Of a stretch of DNA of 64,000 bases, positions 1 to 9,875 are shown in pieces. Source of the DNA: Sclerurus mexicanus (taxonomy: Eukaryota > Chordata > Aves > Passeriformes > Furnariidae); contig VWZF01006736.1 of NCBI GenBank assembly GCA_013396755.1, forward strand, positions 1,194,422 to 1,258,421, given 5' to 3'. Each line of letters opens with the position of its first letter. The first letter of the stretch is position 1. The notes beneath the pieces were generated by a model, which saw only the letters and a list, made by a program, of their open reading frames with translations, made no database searches and was not told the origin of the DNA. The position numbers and the translations under genes were made by a program.

Positions 1-980
1 TCATGGGTTTGCTTCCTTCATTCAAAAGAAAATTCTTAAAAAACCACAAGAGTATTTTTTTCTGGCCAGCCAAGATCTGGATGCCTCATAATACATGCTG
101 GTCACTGAAGTATTTCAAGTACTACTTCAAGTAAAACCCTCTAATTACAAAAAAGCACTATAACAGTACATTTAGAACATATGGTTCAACTGGCTTCATC
201 TATTCAAAGTAGGACAAAGACCAACAGAAAAATTTCAAGGAAGATGACACTATTTTATGTGGAGACACTAACAGGATTTTTTCTGGCTAAGAACCTTGTG
301 ATTTAAGGCTGAAAATGAAAATACATTGTGGAAAAATAAGATTTCAGCATGTATGGACTCAAAGATGATTGCCGGATCTCTTCCGTTTATGCCAACTCTG
401 TCTGTGGTTTGCTGTATAACCTGAAATTAAGAGGGATAAAGTTTCTATAAACAAATAATTTTCAGTAGGCCAAATGAGATTGAAACAGACAAACTTGCAG
501 ACGTCTCAAATATTTCAGGCACTGAATAACTGTTCCACTTTTGTCTGTCTGTAAATTTACACATAAGCTGATCCAACTTAATATAATAGCTGATCTATCT
601 GCCTCTGGGAAGACCTTGTGTGCTCCTGGGAAACACTTTAGCACCCATTCAATAGGGGTACTGAAAAACGTCAGGCTTTGTGTTCATATGTGGTTCTGGT
701 CCAAGGAATTGCAGCTTCATACTCAGAGTACTGCCATGGATCAGGGCATGCAAGCTATAATTTCAGAACACAGATTCAACGTGGTCTGCCTTCAATTCCA
801 CAGCTCTACCCAGGTAGTTATGGGCAGCATCATTCACTGTCCAGCTAATTTCTCTACACAATACACAAGATATTGTCCACTGTATGTCAGGGAAAAAGTC
901 AACAAATAAGCATGGACTTCATTTCACCACCCATTTTTACGAGGGGAAGAATAGGAAGCAGAATGTTCAGAAAGCTTTTA
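1..980. other. Non-coding interval, no recognised element
   Basis: AT-rich sequence with no gene, repeat or RNA that I recognise. A 122-codon frame stays open on the + strand at 541-909, but it has no recognisable domain and no convincing splice or start context, so I treat it as chance. Confidence 0.6.
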
Positions 981-1041
981 GAAGCTTTGAATCATTTCAT
1001 TGCATTGTACTGCATAGGCAATTTTATTGTTTAGAATGAGA

Positions 1042-1059
1042 TGAGCAAGCACTTGCTCA
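1042..1059. promoter_or_regulatory. Perfect 8-bp palindrome (copy A)
   Basis: The 18 bases tgagcaagcacttgctca form two 8-bp inverted arms around a CA spacer, with a CACTTG E-box (CANNTG) inside. The site lies 14 bp before a second palindromic motif and is unchanged in copy B. Factor binding is inference from motif shape only. Confidence 0.4.
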
Positions 1060-1073
1060 AAATATAGAATGAT

Positions 1074-1088
1074 TGACCTTCAAGGTCA
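1074..1088. promoter_or_regulatory. Everted nuclear-receptor-like site (copy A)
   Basis: The 15 bases TGACCTTCAAGGTCA hold two AGGTCA half-sites facing outward with a 3-bp gap. The right half reads TCAAGGTCA and the left half, on the other strand, TGAAGGTCA. Both fit the extended half-site used by monomeric orphan nuclear receptors of the ERR and NR5A groups. The motif is identical in copy B. No occupancy or expression evidence is available here. Confidence 0.4.
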
Positions 1089-1680
1089 GCAGAACTGGTG
1101 GCAGTGTACAGCATGACTACTTGCCAAATAGTAGAAAGAGGGTGAATCAAATGCTCTCAATGCATTTTTCATTCTTCAAACTCATCTTGTGGGCCTCATG
1201 GAGGAATAGAAATGATGTCACTGAGGACAAAATAGAACGGAACTAATAATATTTCCTGTCTTGCATTTGCTGCCTCCATCTGCTCACATTTCCTGGGTGA
1301 CAGGTTCATCTCATCATTGTTTAGTTGAAGATCTATCGAGACAGCAAACCTCTTGCAACCTACATTGCCAGCAGTAGACAGAAATTCTAAGTGTTTTGAA
1401 ATGATTTTCATTTGTGAATGTTGACTTTAGCAGCAGTAAAAATGAGCTCTGTTAGCCTAGTGTGAACTGTGCCTTGTCCTTTTTGCTCAACAGCAGCGAG
1501 AGAGAAGGCTGCGTTCAAAGAGACACTTATGTAGAGGAGAGCTCGCTCCCTCATCCTCAAGGCTACAGACTCTCACATAGTCTGAGCGTGTTTTCTGGAC
1601 ATCATGTTAGCGTGGGAAAAAGCATTCTTGTTTCATCAGCTTCCGTTTTAGAGAGGGACTATTCTCCCATTTTTCAAAGA

Positions 1681-4600
1681 AAAATTGTGACATCAACATT
1701 TTTAAGATTTTCCCTTTTCCTCTTGGTTTAAGTTGTTTAGAAGTGGTATTTCCTGAAGGTCATATTCTACCCTAATCTATTTCTTTTGGATTCTGACAAG
1801 ACAATTTGCCTTGAATCTGGTAAGTATTTAGCAAAGGAGAATGAAATGGAGAGTCCAACCCACAGACATAACTGAGTAATCAAATACGGATTTTCTATTT
1901 TACAATAAGCCCATGGAGATGACTGAATCAAGATATCATTCACTAATGTATGTACATGTTTCAATAAAACAAAAGAGCACTAAATGAGAGGTGGACTTTG
2001 TAACTCAGGCCCGCACCTAGTTGTGAGAGAATAGGCAAGAATTTCACAATGTCTTTCACATGCCTTCAATCACTGGATTACTGGCTATTTAGACACGATC
2101 CCTACAGCTTTAGAAAAAAAAACATATCCTGAAACATTTCTGTCATTGTTTCTCATTTGCATTGCTTTATTAGTACAGGATTTGAGAAACTTGCCTTTTC
2201 CTACTGCAGAGAAACTTCCGGGAAACTAGAGTTACCTTTTATTACTCCTTTGCTTCATTTGCATCCTAGATGAAATGTGGCTCTGGAGTTGAGGAGAGCT
2301 TTGTTCTGGCACTTCTCTGTGCTTTCCTCCCTGTCTTTACCTTTCCCCAAGAGAAATTCAGATACTTCCCTCCTATACAAAGTCACTCAAGATCTACTAC
2401 TGTCAATGACTTCATGAAGGTCGCTATTTTGTTTCATCTCTATAATCTGCTCCTTCTGTCCAACTTGTTTTGATTTGTACAACTTTGCACAAACACAAAA
2501 TTTTTGTGTGCTCCCAACCATTCATTCAAAGCCACTTAATTCCTATATTGTATTATCAAGGAGCTTTGTCTCACGCTGTCAAAGAAATGTGATTACATCT
2601 CCAAAATTGCTTTTCAGAAACTAACCTCTGTGTTTATAGCAAATCAAAACAGAATGTAATCAACTGTTTGCTTTTGACAGATGCTGAAAGCAATTTTATG
2701 CTACATAGCTTTCTTGCATCAGGTTTTTGCAGTGCCAGGATACAGATATACTTTAGGTTCACCTAATACAGTGTGGATTACTTATCATTAGGTAATCCTT
2801 TTCTATATAGTACTATTCCTTTATTTTTAGCATTTATGTTGTGAGTTTAATGCTTGCAAAACATGGTGCTCTGGCAGAAATGAAAGTGTAGTTCTCTGTT
2901 TATAAACTGGGAAAAGCACACAAACTTCCTCTACTGCCTTACTAAAGTGCCTTAATGTTAACATGACTACAGCGGCAAAACTAAAATATCCTTGAGGATA
3001 TGCTTAGCTTTAAACAAGAATTACCTCAGCAAATGTCTTGAAATCAATTACACTAATTCTGCTCTAAATTAAGTAGTTGAACTGCTCTTTCAAACTGATG
3101 CACTACTGCCGACTCCTGGGCATTAAAAAGTAATTCATCCTCAAAATCTGTTCAGCTCATAACTTTCCTCCTGAGCATTTGAAGTTGACTCTGAGGCAAA
3201 CAATTGTCTCACCAAGAGCCAATGTCCACTCAATAATCGTGATCTGAATTCAAAACTATTCTGGAGTGAATTTGAGCCAGTTATTTGAAAGACTCCATAT
3301 TTCTCGACTGACTAGTGAATTCCTTTTTCCTCCTTACTGTTCGCCATTACATGAATTTCAATATTCCTGATTTTCATCTGTCTACAACTAACATGAAAGG
3401 AAAGTACATAGCATGGATACATCCAGTAATCACCCTAGCATAATCATTTCTCTTCTCAAGCTTAAATGCTGAAGAATTAATCGTAATCTGAGACATCCCA
3501 TGAAGTAGAAACCTCTAAGAAATGCAGATTTGGTTATTATATGAAAAATCTCATTAACATAAAATATAATATCTTAAAAGGGAATGGAAACACAATTAGG
3601 GTCCTTAACTTAGTGTTTAAGTAATTCACTCCCCCAGGTGAGAATAAGGGTTATTTAGAATAGATGTTCTAAAGAACAGAGTATATTCTTTTATCCTTAC
3701 CACCAGCTTTGGAGACATCTCCTGCTTGTTAACAGTGCTAGGGCTTTAGGCCTGAAGCAGTTCTTTGCATTATTTCTCCTGTTCCCCTTTGAGGCTTCAT
3801 ATGGGTGCTGCCAATTATTGTTTTAACAGTAATCACCATAGGATGATAAACTAACAAAATAGTTACTAAAAATTAAGCACAAAACAATAAAACCATGACT
3901 ATATCAAAGTAAAACTTTGTGGGAGGATGGAGCCCAGTTCAGGTGACACTCGTAGCAACTGGTCCTTGCAATGCAGGGGAAGAAGAATTGTCATGAATTC
4001 AGGGATATAAATATAAACAGCCATAAACACCTTGGTACTACTGTTCTTGGTCTTACAGCTAGTGACACTCTTTGCAAGTGCCAAGCTTTGGATCTGCCCT
4101 GAAGTCTCACTGACTTGGGGCCAGTGTGTCTAGTCCAAGGATACACTAAATAGTTTTTAGCCTGCTCTCTAGCTCTGTTTGGGACCTGAATACATTTTTT
4201 CAAGAAAAATCCTTGGTGGGAACGGCTCCACCAAAGCAGTGTAGTTGCAAACTAGTTGTTACTTTGCTTTCATTTCTCAGTGTAGACATGTCCTTAGAGT
4301 TCCTTGGTGCCAACTCCTTTTTGTCTTTTCCTGGTCCTTTTCCACTACTTGAAAGGCATCCACATAATTTTGGTTTTTTTAGTGCTTAAGGATTTAACAG
4401 AGATGTTGGCAGCAGGTGGGAATTTTAATTGTTTCTGATAGTATCGGGAGCAAGCATTCACATTTGAGAGAAGCACTTATCTGATCTGTACGGGAGGGAC
4501 CTGTTTCCCTAAAAAATCTCTACAGTCCTGGCACTGCACAGAACTGGCATATACCACAAGCATGAATATGCAACAGCAGTATTATTCAAGAATCATAGTT

Positions 4601-6883
4601 AATGGTAATAACCTTTTTCCCCCAAAATTAATCAGAAAATATGTAAGTCAGCATATTTAAATAATGCACTGAAATCAGAGCACAGCATGAATAATATTTA
4701 AATTAAATCTGACAACATAAGAAACACAAAAAAAAGAGTATTCAGTAATGGAAATAAGGAATTTTGAAAACTACATTTTCTGAAGGAGGAAGTAATTAAA
4801 AGACCTACTTCAGTAAAATAATTTATGAGATGACCTTATCAGCAAATAAAAAGAGTAGTTGGACTAAATGAGGCCTTCATAAAATGAAAAGGAGAATAAA
4901 TGAAAGCAAGATAGATATAAATCTACTGCTTTGCAGAAAGGCACAGAAACTAAAGACATCTCATTTTTTGCAGCTGAAACCTCTGTGTCACTAAAAGCAC
5001 TTTAAGGAAAAAAGAGCCTTTTAAAAATGTGTTTATAAACTTAAGCACATCTCAAACCAAAAAGCTGGATAACAGGGATCTCAAGCTCACATTTCTGAAT
5101 GGCAGAGCTCACACTGGGAGGGCACATAAAAACAAATACCTGAAAAATACTCTCTTTTCATAACAGTACCTTGCTTTGGGTTAGAGATAAAGACTGTGCT
5201 TAGGAGAAGGTATTTGTTGTTTTATATTTCACTGCTGGCATTGAAACATACTTGGGATATCCAGATTTTGTACACTGCAAGCCAGATCCTAGATAGAATG
5301 GGAAGTACAATGGTCTAGAGCCTTGGTCAGTTCAACTCTGACTTTAGTATCATTTAATGCCTCTAAAAGTCTAATTGCCAGTGGACTGACCCCTCTCTCC
5401 TGCTGTAATATAGCTAGTTACATCTTATATTTAACTGAATGGCATGGCCTTTGGGCTATACCCTGCTGAATAAAAAGATTTTGTTGCATTGCTGACAGTT
5501 GATCAAGAGCATCTACTTCCAATTTAGCTGTTTGTAGGTGTTGCTCCTGAGCACTGTCACAAATGTTCCTTGGTGGTTTAGTGTGTTTTCTGACCTCCCT
5601 GTGTCTTCTGGATCTGCACACAGGGAGCTTTTAGAGAGCCCTTTCTTATATACACTTTCATAATGAAATGCCCCATCATCTACTGCAATACAAACATGTC
5701 TTTTTGGCAGTTAGCAGTCATTGTGAATAGCAACTGATTCCTTCCATTCTGCTGTTCAGGCTTACATAAATATCAAGATGTGACAGCAGGGATGAGGAAG
5801 GTGTCACCACAGCTTCATTCTGGCTCATGAAAAGGGTGGTGGGGAAGTAATAGCATTTTCATTCCAGTATAGGCTGCACAATTAAACCAATCGCTGGTTG
5901 TAGACAAAGGCACTCTGAACTCACAGATGGGAACAACGCCATCCTCACAGATGGGCATGAGCATCCAGCACCAAGCAACATTGCACTATCACTGAATATC
6001 TGTGCTGATGCCTGGCCAGAAATGTCAAAAAAACAGGTGCTGATCCTCATCTTCTGTGCTCACAATACAAAAGAATGCACCACCAGTCATTAATCCAACA
6101 CCCCTCTGAATTATTTCCAGAAGTTCCTGGGAAAAATAAGGAGAGTTTAATGAGTAGGTTTAAAACAAGCTGAGTGTTTTGAAATGCATTTCTACATTTA
6201 GAAATTTTAGAAGAAAAAAATTCTTTGAAATCTGATCTCATTGATATCTTGGTTTCATGCAAACATGAAAATAATCTGCCAGGAAAACAATAGTCCTCCT
6301 GAAGCCATTGATCTTATTGCCCACTCTAGGATTCTGAATATTTTAAAGAGAATGGAGGCTGCATATAACCAAATACAAACCTGTTTTTGCCACTTCCAGA
6401 TTTACAAATTTAGTAATTCACTAGGGGACAGTGGAAAAATAAGGAATATGTTAGAAAGATAGTAATGAAAAGAAAGGCAGAAATTAATGATGTTGCTCCT
6501 TAAGGGAATGGTCAAAATACCTGCAAAATCACAGATTTGCTTGACAGTATTCGTTGTAATCGTGGGGCAGCATAGCTTGGAACCCTGTCTGAAGACCACA
6601 TCTCTAGTATAAATATATTTCCAGCTGCTTTAAAAAGCATGGGCAGTCCAGAGCTCACTTTTTACTTGAATCTCTCTTCATTCCTGCCTACTACATGAAC
6701 ATCTACCTGATGAAAGCAGAAGGGTCTCACAGTAATATGAGCACTTTGGGAGAAGGATCATAATTGTTGGCTTCCCTCAAGCAAGAAAAGGAGAAGAAGG
6801 AAGGTAAAAACTAAAAGATATAAAATGCATGAAAGAATAAAGAAAAATTGAGAAATGTTAAGTGGTTCATAGGAAAACCTTGA
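1681..6883. other. Non-coding spacer between the duplicate copies
   Basis: About 5.2 kb of AT-rich sequence without any frame beyond about 73 codons, no recognised repeat family and no RNA gene. I looked for retroviral internal sequence because it lies between two direct repeats, and saw none: no long frames and no recognisable polymerase motif. An octamer-like ATTTGCAT word occurs near 2155 but has no supporting context. Confidence 0.6.
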
Positions 6884-6944
6884 GAGGCTTTGAATCCTTT
6901 CATTACATTGTACTGCACAGGCAACTTTATTGTTTAGAATGAGA

Positions 6945-6962
6945 TGAGCAAGCACTTGCTCA
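6945..6962. promoter_or_regulatory. Perfect 8-bp palindrome (copy B)
   Basis: Identical to the site at 1042-1059: two 8-bp arms around a CA spacer, containing a CACTTG E-box. Confidence 0.4.
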
Positions 6963-6976
6963 AAATATAGAATGAT

Positions 6977-6991
6977 TGACCTTCAAGGTCA
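6977..6991. promoter_or_regulatory. Everted nuclear-receptor-like site (copy B)
   Basis: Identical to the site at 1074-1088: two outward-facing AGGTCA half-sites three bases apart, with TNAAGGTCA-type extensions on both strands. Confidence 0.4.
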
Positions 6992-7530
6992 GCAGAACTG
7001 GTGGCAGTGTACAGCATGACTACTTGCCAAATAGTAGAAAGAGGGTGAATCAAATGCTCTCAATGCATTTTTCATTCTTCAAACTCATCTTGTGGGCCTC
7101 GTGGAGGAATAGAAATGATGTCACTGAGGACAAAATAGAACGGAACTAATAATATTTCCTGTCTTGCATTTGCTGCCTCCATCTGCTCACATTTCCTGGG
7201 TGACAGGTTCATCTCATCATTGTTTAGTTGAAGATCCATCTAGACTGCATCAATGTGTGAATGTTGACTTTAGCAGCAGCAAAAATGAGCTCTGTTAGCC
7301 TAGTGTGAACTGTGCCTTGTCCTTTTTGCTCAACAGCAGCGAGAGAGAAGGCTGCGTTCAAAGAGACACTTATGTAGAGGAGGGCTCTCTCCCTCGTCTT
7401 CAAGGCTGTAGACTTTTGCACAGCCGGAGAGTGCTTTTTTTCAAATCACGTTAGTGTGCCATTGTGAAAAAGGAGTCTTGTATGCTTAGTTTCCCCTTTA
7501 GAGAGAGATTATTCTTCTGTTCTTCAAAAG

Positions 7531-8204
7531 GTACTTTGCTTTATGGAAGAAGGAAATGTTATTCAGGAAATCTGAAAGCTAATGGACAAGAGAGAAAAGA
7601 AAAGGGGGAGTATAGGGAAGCATGGTCTTTTGTGAGAAAAAAAAAAAAAGTCATGGCTTTTACCTCATGTCATCCAGACTTTTAAGTCTCACATCATGTC
7701 AGTCACTACCAAGTTTACTTTCCTCTCCCTAGACAAGAAAGTTGATGTTACCTGATTTCGCAGAGTAGAAGTGAAAAAAGAGATAGTTGTGTTAGCTCTT
7801 AGTGTTTGTAGGCAATTGGTATATTTGCCTCATTTCATAATTCAGATGGATGAAATCTTTAATTGTTATATCAACCTCCAAAGGGATTGTATGAACACTG
7901 ACATACTTTTCTGTGAACTGATATTTCTATATTCTGCAGGTTTAAAGAAACACATTGCCTCTCTTACAGACCTTTTTCTTTCTTCTACCATGTTTATTAT
8001 CATGAGCCCAATCCCTGCCTGTGCATTTTGGTGTTTCTTTTATTATGAGATATTACATAACCTCTACACTACACAAAATTATTTACCATGGTTTGAGTGA
8101 ACTCCTTACAAGTTTTTGTGCTGACCTGTATTTAAAGCAGGAACAAATGCATGCTTTAGTCATTTTGGAAAGTCTCAGTCATTTGAAAGCTTAATTCTCT
8201 ACAG
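7531..8204. other. Interval with possible splice-acceptor segments
   Basis: No recognised gene. Two pyrimidine-tract/AG sites are followed by short open frames on the + strand: one after ccctag ending near 7731, and one after attctgcag ending near 7940, where a frame of about 35 codons follows. Each is weak alone. They matter only because stronger candidates follow at 8205 and 9371. Confidence 0.25.
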
Positions 8205-8486
8205 AACTCATGGATAGCAAGAGGAACTGCAGTCTATGTTCTGGGCATAAACAATGTATGGGATATAAACTGTCAGTTCTTCTTGCAAGGAGATGCAAAC
8301 AATCTTGGACCAGTCTCTTTGAACATTGGTTCAACAGTTGTCTTCTGTTGGCAAACACTCCCTGCTTGCCCAGCTTTCATATCAATGAAAAATTCCCCTA
8401 AGGACCACAAACTTCTTGACAAATTGCCTAAGGGTTTGGATCCAATACTTAATAGAGCAAATGTGTTTGATTTGGGCACAGGATAA
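8205..8486 (+). CDS. Exon-like open frame 1, unidentified protein
   Basis: A 93-codon open frame begins directly after a plausible 3' splice site (pyrimidine-rich ttaattctctacag) and ends at a TAA. It has no start codon at its beginning, so it would be an internal or last exon. The translation is mixed and not low-complexity, with stretches such as ARGTAVYVLGINNVWD and GSTVVFCWQTLPACPAF, three cysteines and three tryptophans. I do not recognise the protein. Against it: a second + frame is also open for 63 codons (8210-8401) and a - frame for 72, so stops are simply rare here. No good GT donor is visible near the end. It could be a terminal exon, a pseudogene exon or chance. Confidence 0.2.
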   Translation, partial: NSWIARGTAVYVLGINNVWDINCQFFLQGDANNLGPVSLNIGSTVVFCWQTLPACPAFISMKNSPKDHKLLDKLPKGLDPILNRANVFDLGTG

Positions 8487-9045
8487 GACATTAACCTCTT
8501 TAGTAGAAAGTTGAGATGTGGTGACCTTTAATAACAATTCTCTGAAAAGGTTTTTTTGTTGCATGCAAAGAAAAAAAAAGGGGTAAATTTGTTTTTATCT
8601 TAATACTTTCACTTTTGAAAACAAGCCTTTTTATTTTTTTGTGTCAATAACACAAAGCCAAAGATTTGATGAAAGAAAAGCTGTAAGAAAGATATCATTT
8701 GGAACAAATCATAAGCCATGAACAGGCGAATCATAAAAAGGCAAAAGGTTTGTTAAAGAAATTGACTCAACAGTGATATAGATGTTTTGGAAAATTGCCA
8801 TTTGAAGGACAGCAGGATACGCAGTTACCTGGCTTATGATGGCTGCTCTCTTTGCGCCATAATTAGTCTTTTCCTCCTATGTTTTGAAAAAAACAGATGC
8901 TGTTAAGTTAGCTAATCAACCTTTATCACATGTTCAGTTGTTGAGGTTTTTTACCTTTTTTCATGGAAGTGTACATCAGTTACTATTGTAAAAAAGCAGT
9001 CTCCAGTGAAATGCTTTTCATAATAGTTCTTTCATCTTGTTTCAG

Positions 9046-9097
9046 AAATTTGCCCCTACCCACACCATTTTCAACTCTGTCATCACAAGCGATAAAA
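9046..9097 (+). other. Possible short exon between open frames 1 and 2
   Basis: The acceptor-like tcatcttgtttcag is followed by 17 open codons (KFAPTHTIFNSVITSDK) and then by gttagg, a weak GT donor. The segment is too short to judge alone. It is listed because it lies in the same strand and order as neighbouring exon-like frames. Confidence 0.12.
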
Positions 9098-9370
9098 GTT
9101 AGGAACCATGTCATCTTCCTGTGTTGAGAGATGTCTCTGTGGGTGTTATGCTTGTTGACTAATTCTAACTATGAATTTAATTCTGGCATAAATGATCTAT
9201 CTTGGCATTTCCTGTAGTCAGTAAAGAGCCATGGACATTCCTTGGGGAAATTCATTAAGTCTGTCTTGCATGCTTATTTTCAGCTGTTTTTTAAAAGCAA
9301 TATTTTTTTCCCTGCCATAATCTGTTAGAGGAGGTTATATCAACTAACTTTTGCATAGTCTGTTTTTCAG

Positions 9371-9556
9371 ATAGTTGAAGTTGGATGTGAACAGTTCAAC
9401 TGTGAATGTGCAACAGATGGAACATTAAAAGATTTTGAGTATGCATATGCAAATGCCCCCAAAATAGGAAGTGCATACACAATAGGAATGATGGCTCCAA
9501 ACAGAGATAATTTGACTGCATATACTAAAACCAAAAAAAATAAATTATTGATTTGA
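9371..9556 (+). CDS. Exon-like open frame 2, unidentified protein
   Basis: A strong-looking acceptor (tctgtttttcag) is followed by 61 codons open in only one frame; the other two + frames hit stops within the first few codons. The product has a cysteine cluster, GCEQFNCECATDG (residues 5-17), then DFEYAYANAPKIG and TIGMMAPNRDN. It ends in a lysine/asparagine-rich run over an A-rich stretch and a TGA, with no donor visible, so the open frame may run past a decayed or absent splice site. I cannot assign a family. It may be a last exon, a pseudogene remnant or chance. Confidence 0.25.
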   Translation: MVEVGCEQFNCECATDGTLKDFEYAYANAPKIGSAYTIGMMAPNRDNLTAYTKTKKNKLLI

Positions 9557-9710
9557 AGATTTTATAGAGCAGGCTGACTTGCCTGAACCAGATTAAGAAG
9601 AGAGACATATAGATCTGAAGATTCTTTTCTCAGTGAATTATTGAGAGGTTTTTATAAGCATCTCCTTGAGTCCACCAGTATGCATCCTACAAAGACTTTT
9701 CCTTAGCTCT

Positions 9711-9875
9711 AAGCATATTAATTTTTATCAAGATGGCCCATACTGGATTTGTATCCATCCTTCATACTGTTACAACAATTATTCCACAGGTGCAAGAGAT
9801 AGCCACAAATCAAGATGGAATGGTTATTCAGAGACAATTCAGTCTGATAATGTATATGTTCAAATAAGAGGCTGA
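9711..9875 (+). other. Possible exon-like open frame 3
   Basis: About 54 codons stay open after tagctctaag and end at a TGA at 9873-9875. A second + frame is also open through most of the segment, so the coding frame, if any, is unclear. It is listed only as the downstream member of the 7.7-9.9 kb cluster. Confidence 0.12.

Larger units (their letters stand above)
981..1680 (+). repeat. Direct duplication, copy A (700 bp)
   Basis: This segment recurs in the same orientation at 6884-7530. The alignment has no net indel from 981 to about 1345 (offset 5903). It then differs by a block of about 60 bases present only here (roughly 1350-1412), and resumes at 1413 (offset 5843) to about 1680. Divergence by eye is uneven: about 10% at 981-1029, about 1% at 1030-1341, about 4% at 1413-1545, and over 20% at 1546-1680. 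The ends carry short inverted CTTTGAA / TTCAAAG words, which could hint at a transposon, but no clear target-site duplication is visible. No protein frame is shared convincingly between the copies. It may be a segmental duplication, an unrecognised interspersed repeat, or a duplicated regulatory module. Confidence 0.9.
6884..7530 (+). repeat. Direct duplication, copy B (647 bp)
   Basis: Second copy of the segment at 981-1680, same orientation, 5.2 kb downstream. It lacks about 60 bases of copy A between about 7250 and 7256. The first 360 bases and the block 7256-7388 are nearly identical to copy A, whereas the last 140 bases are strongly diverged. The two palindromic motifs of copy A are kept unchanged at 6945-6962 and 6977-6991. 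Confidence 0.9.

Noticed and set aside
541..909. 122-codon + frame as a gene
   Set aside because: There is no recognisable protein feature, no plausible acceptor/donor pair, and length alone is not surprising in 64 kb.
981..7530. The direct repeat pair as the two LTRs of a 6.5-kb provirus
   Set aside because: The repeats lack TG/CA ends and a target-site duplication, diverge unevenly, and enclose no long frame or recognisable retroviral motif, which would be expected with LTRs this similar.
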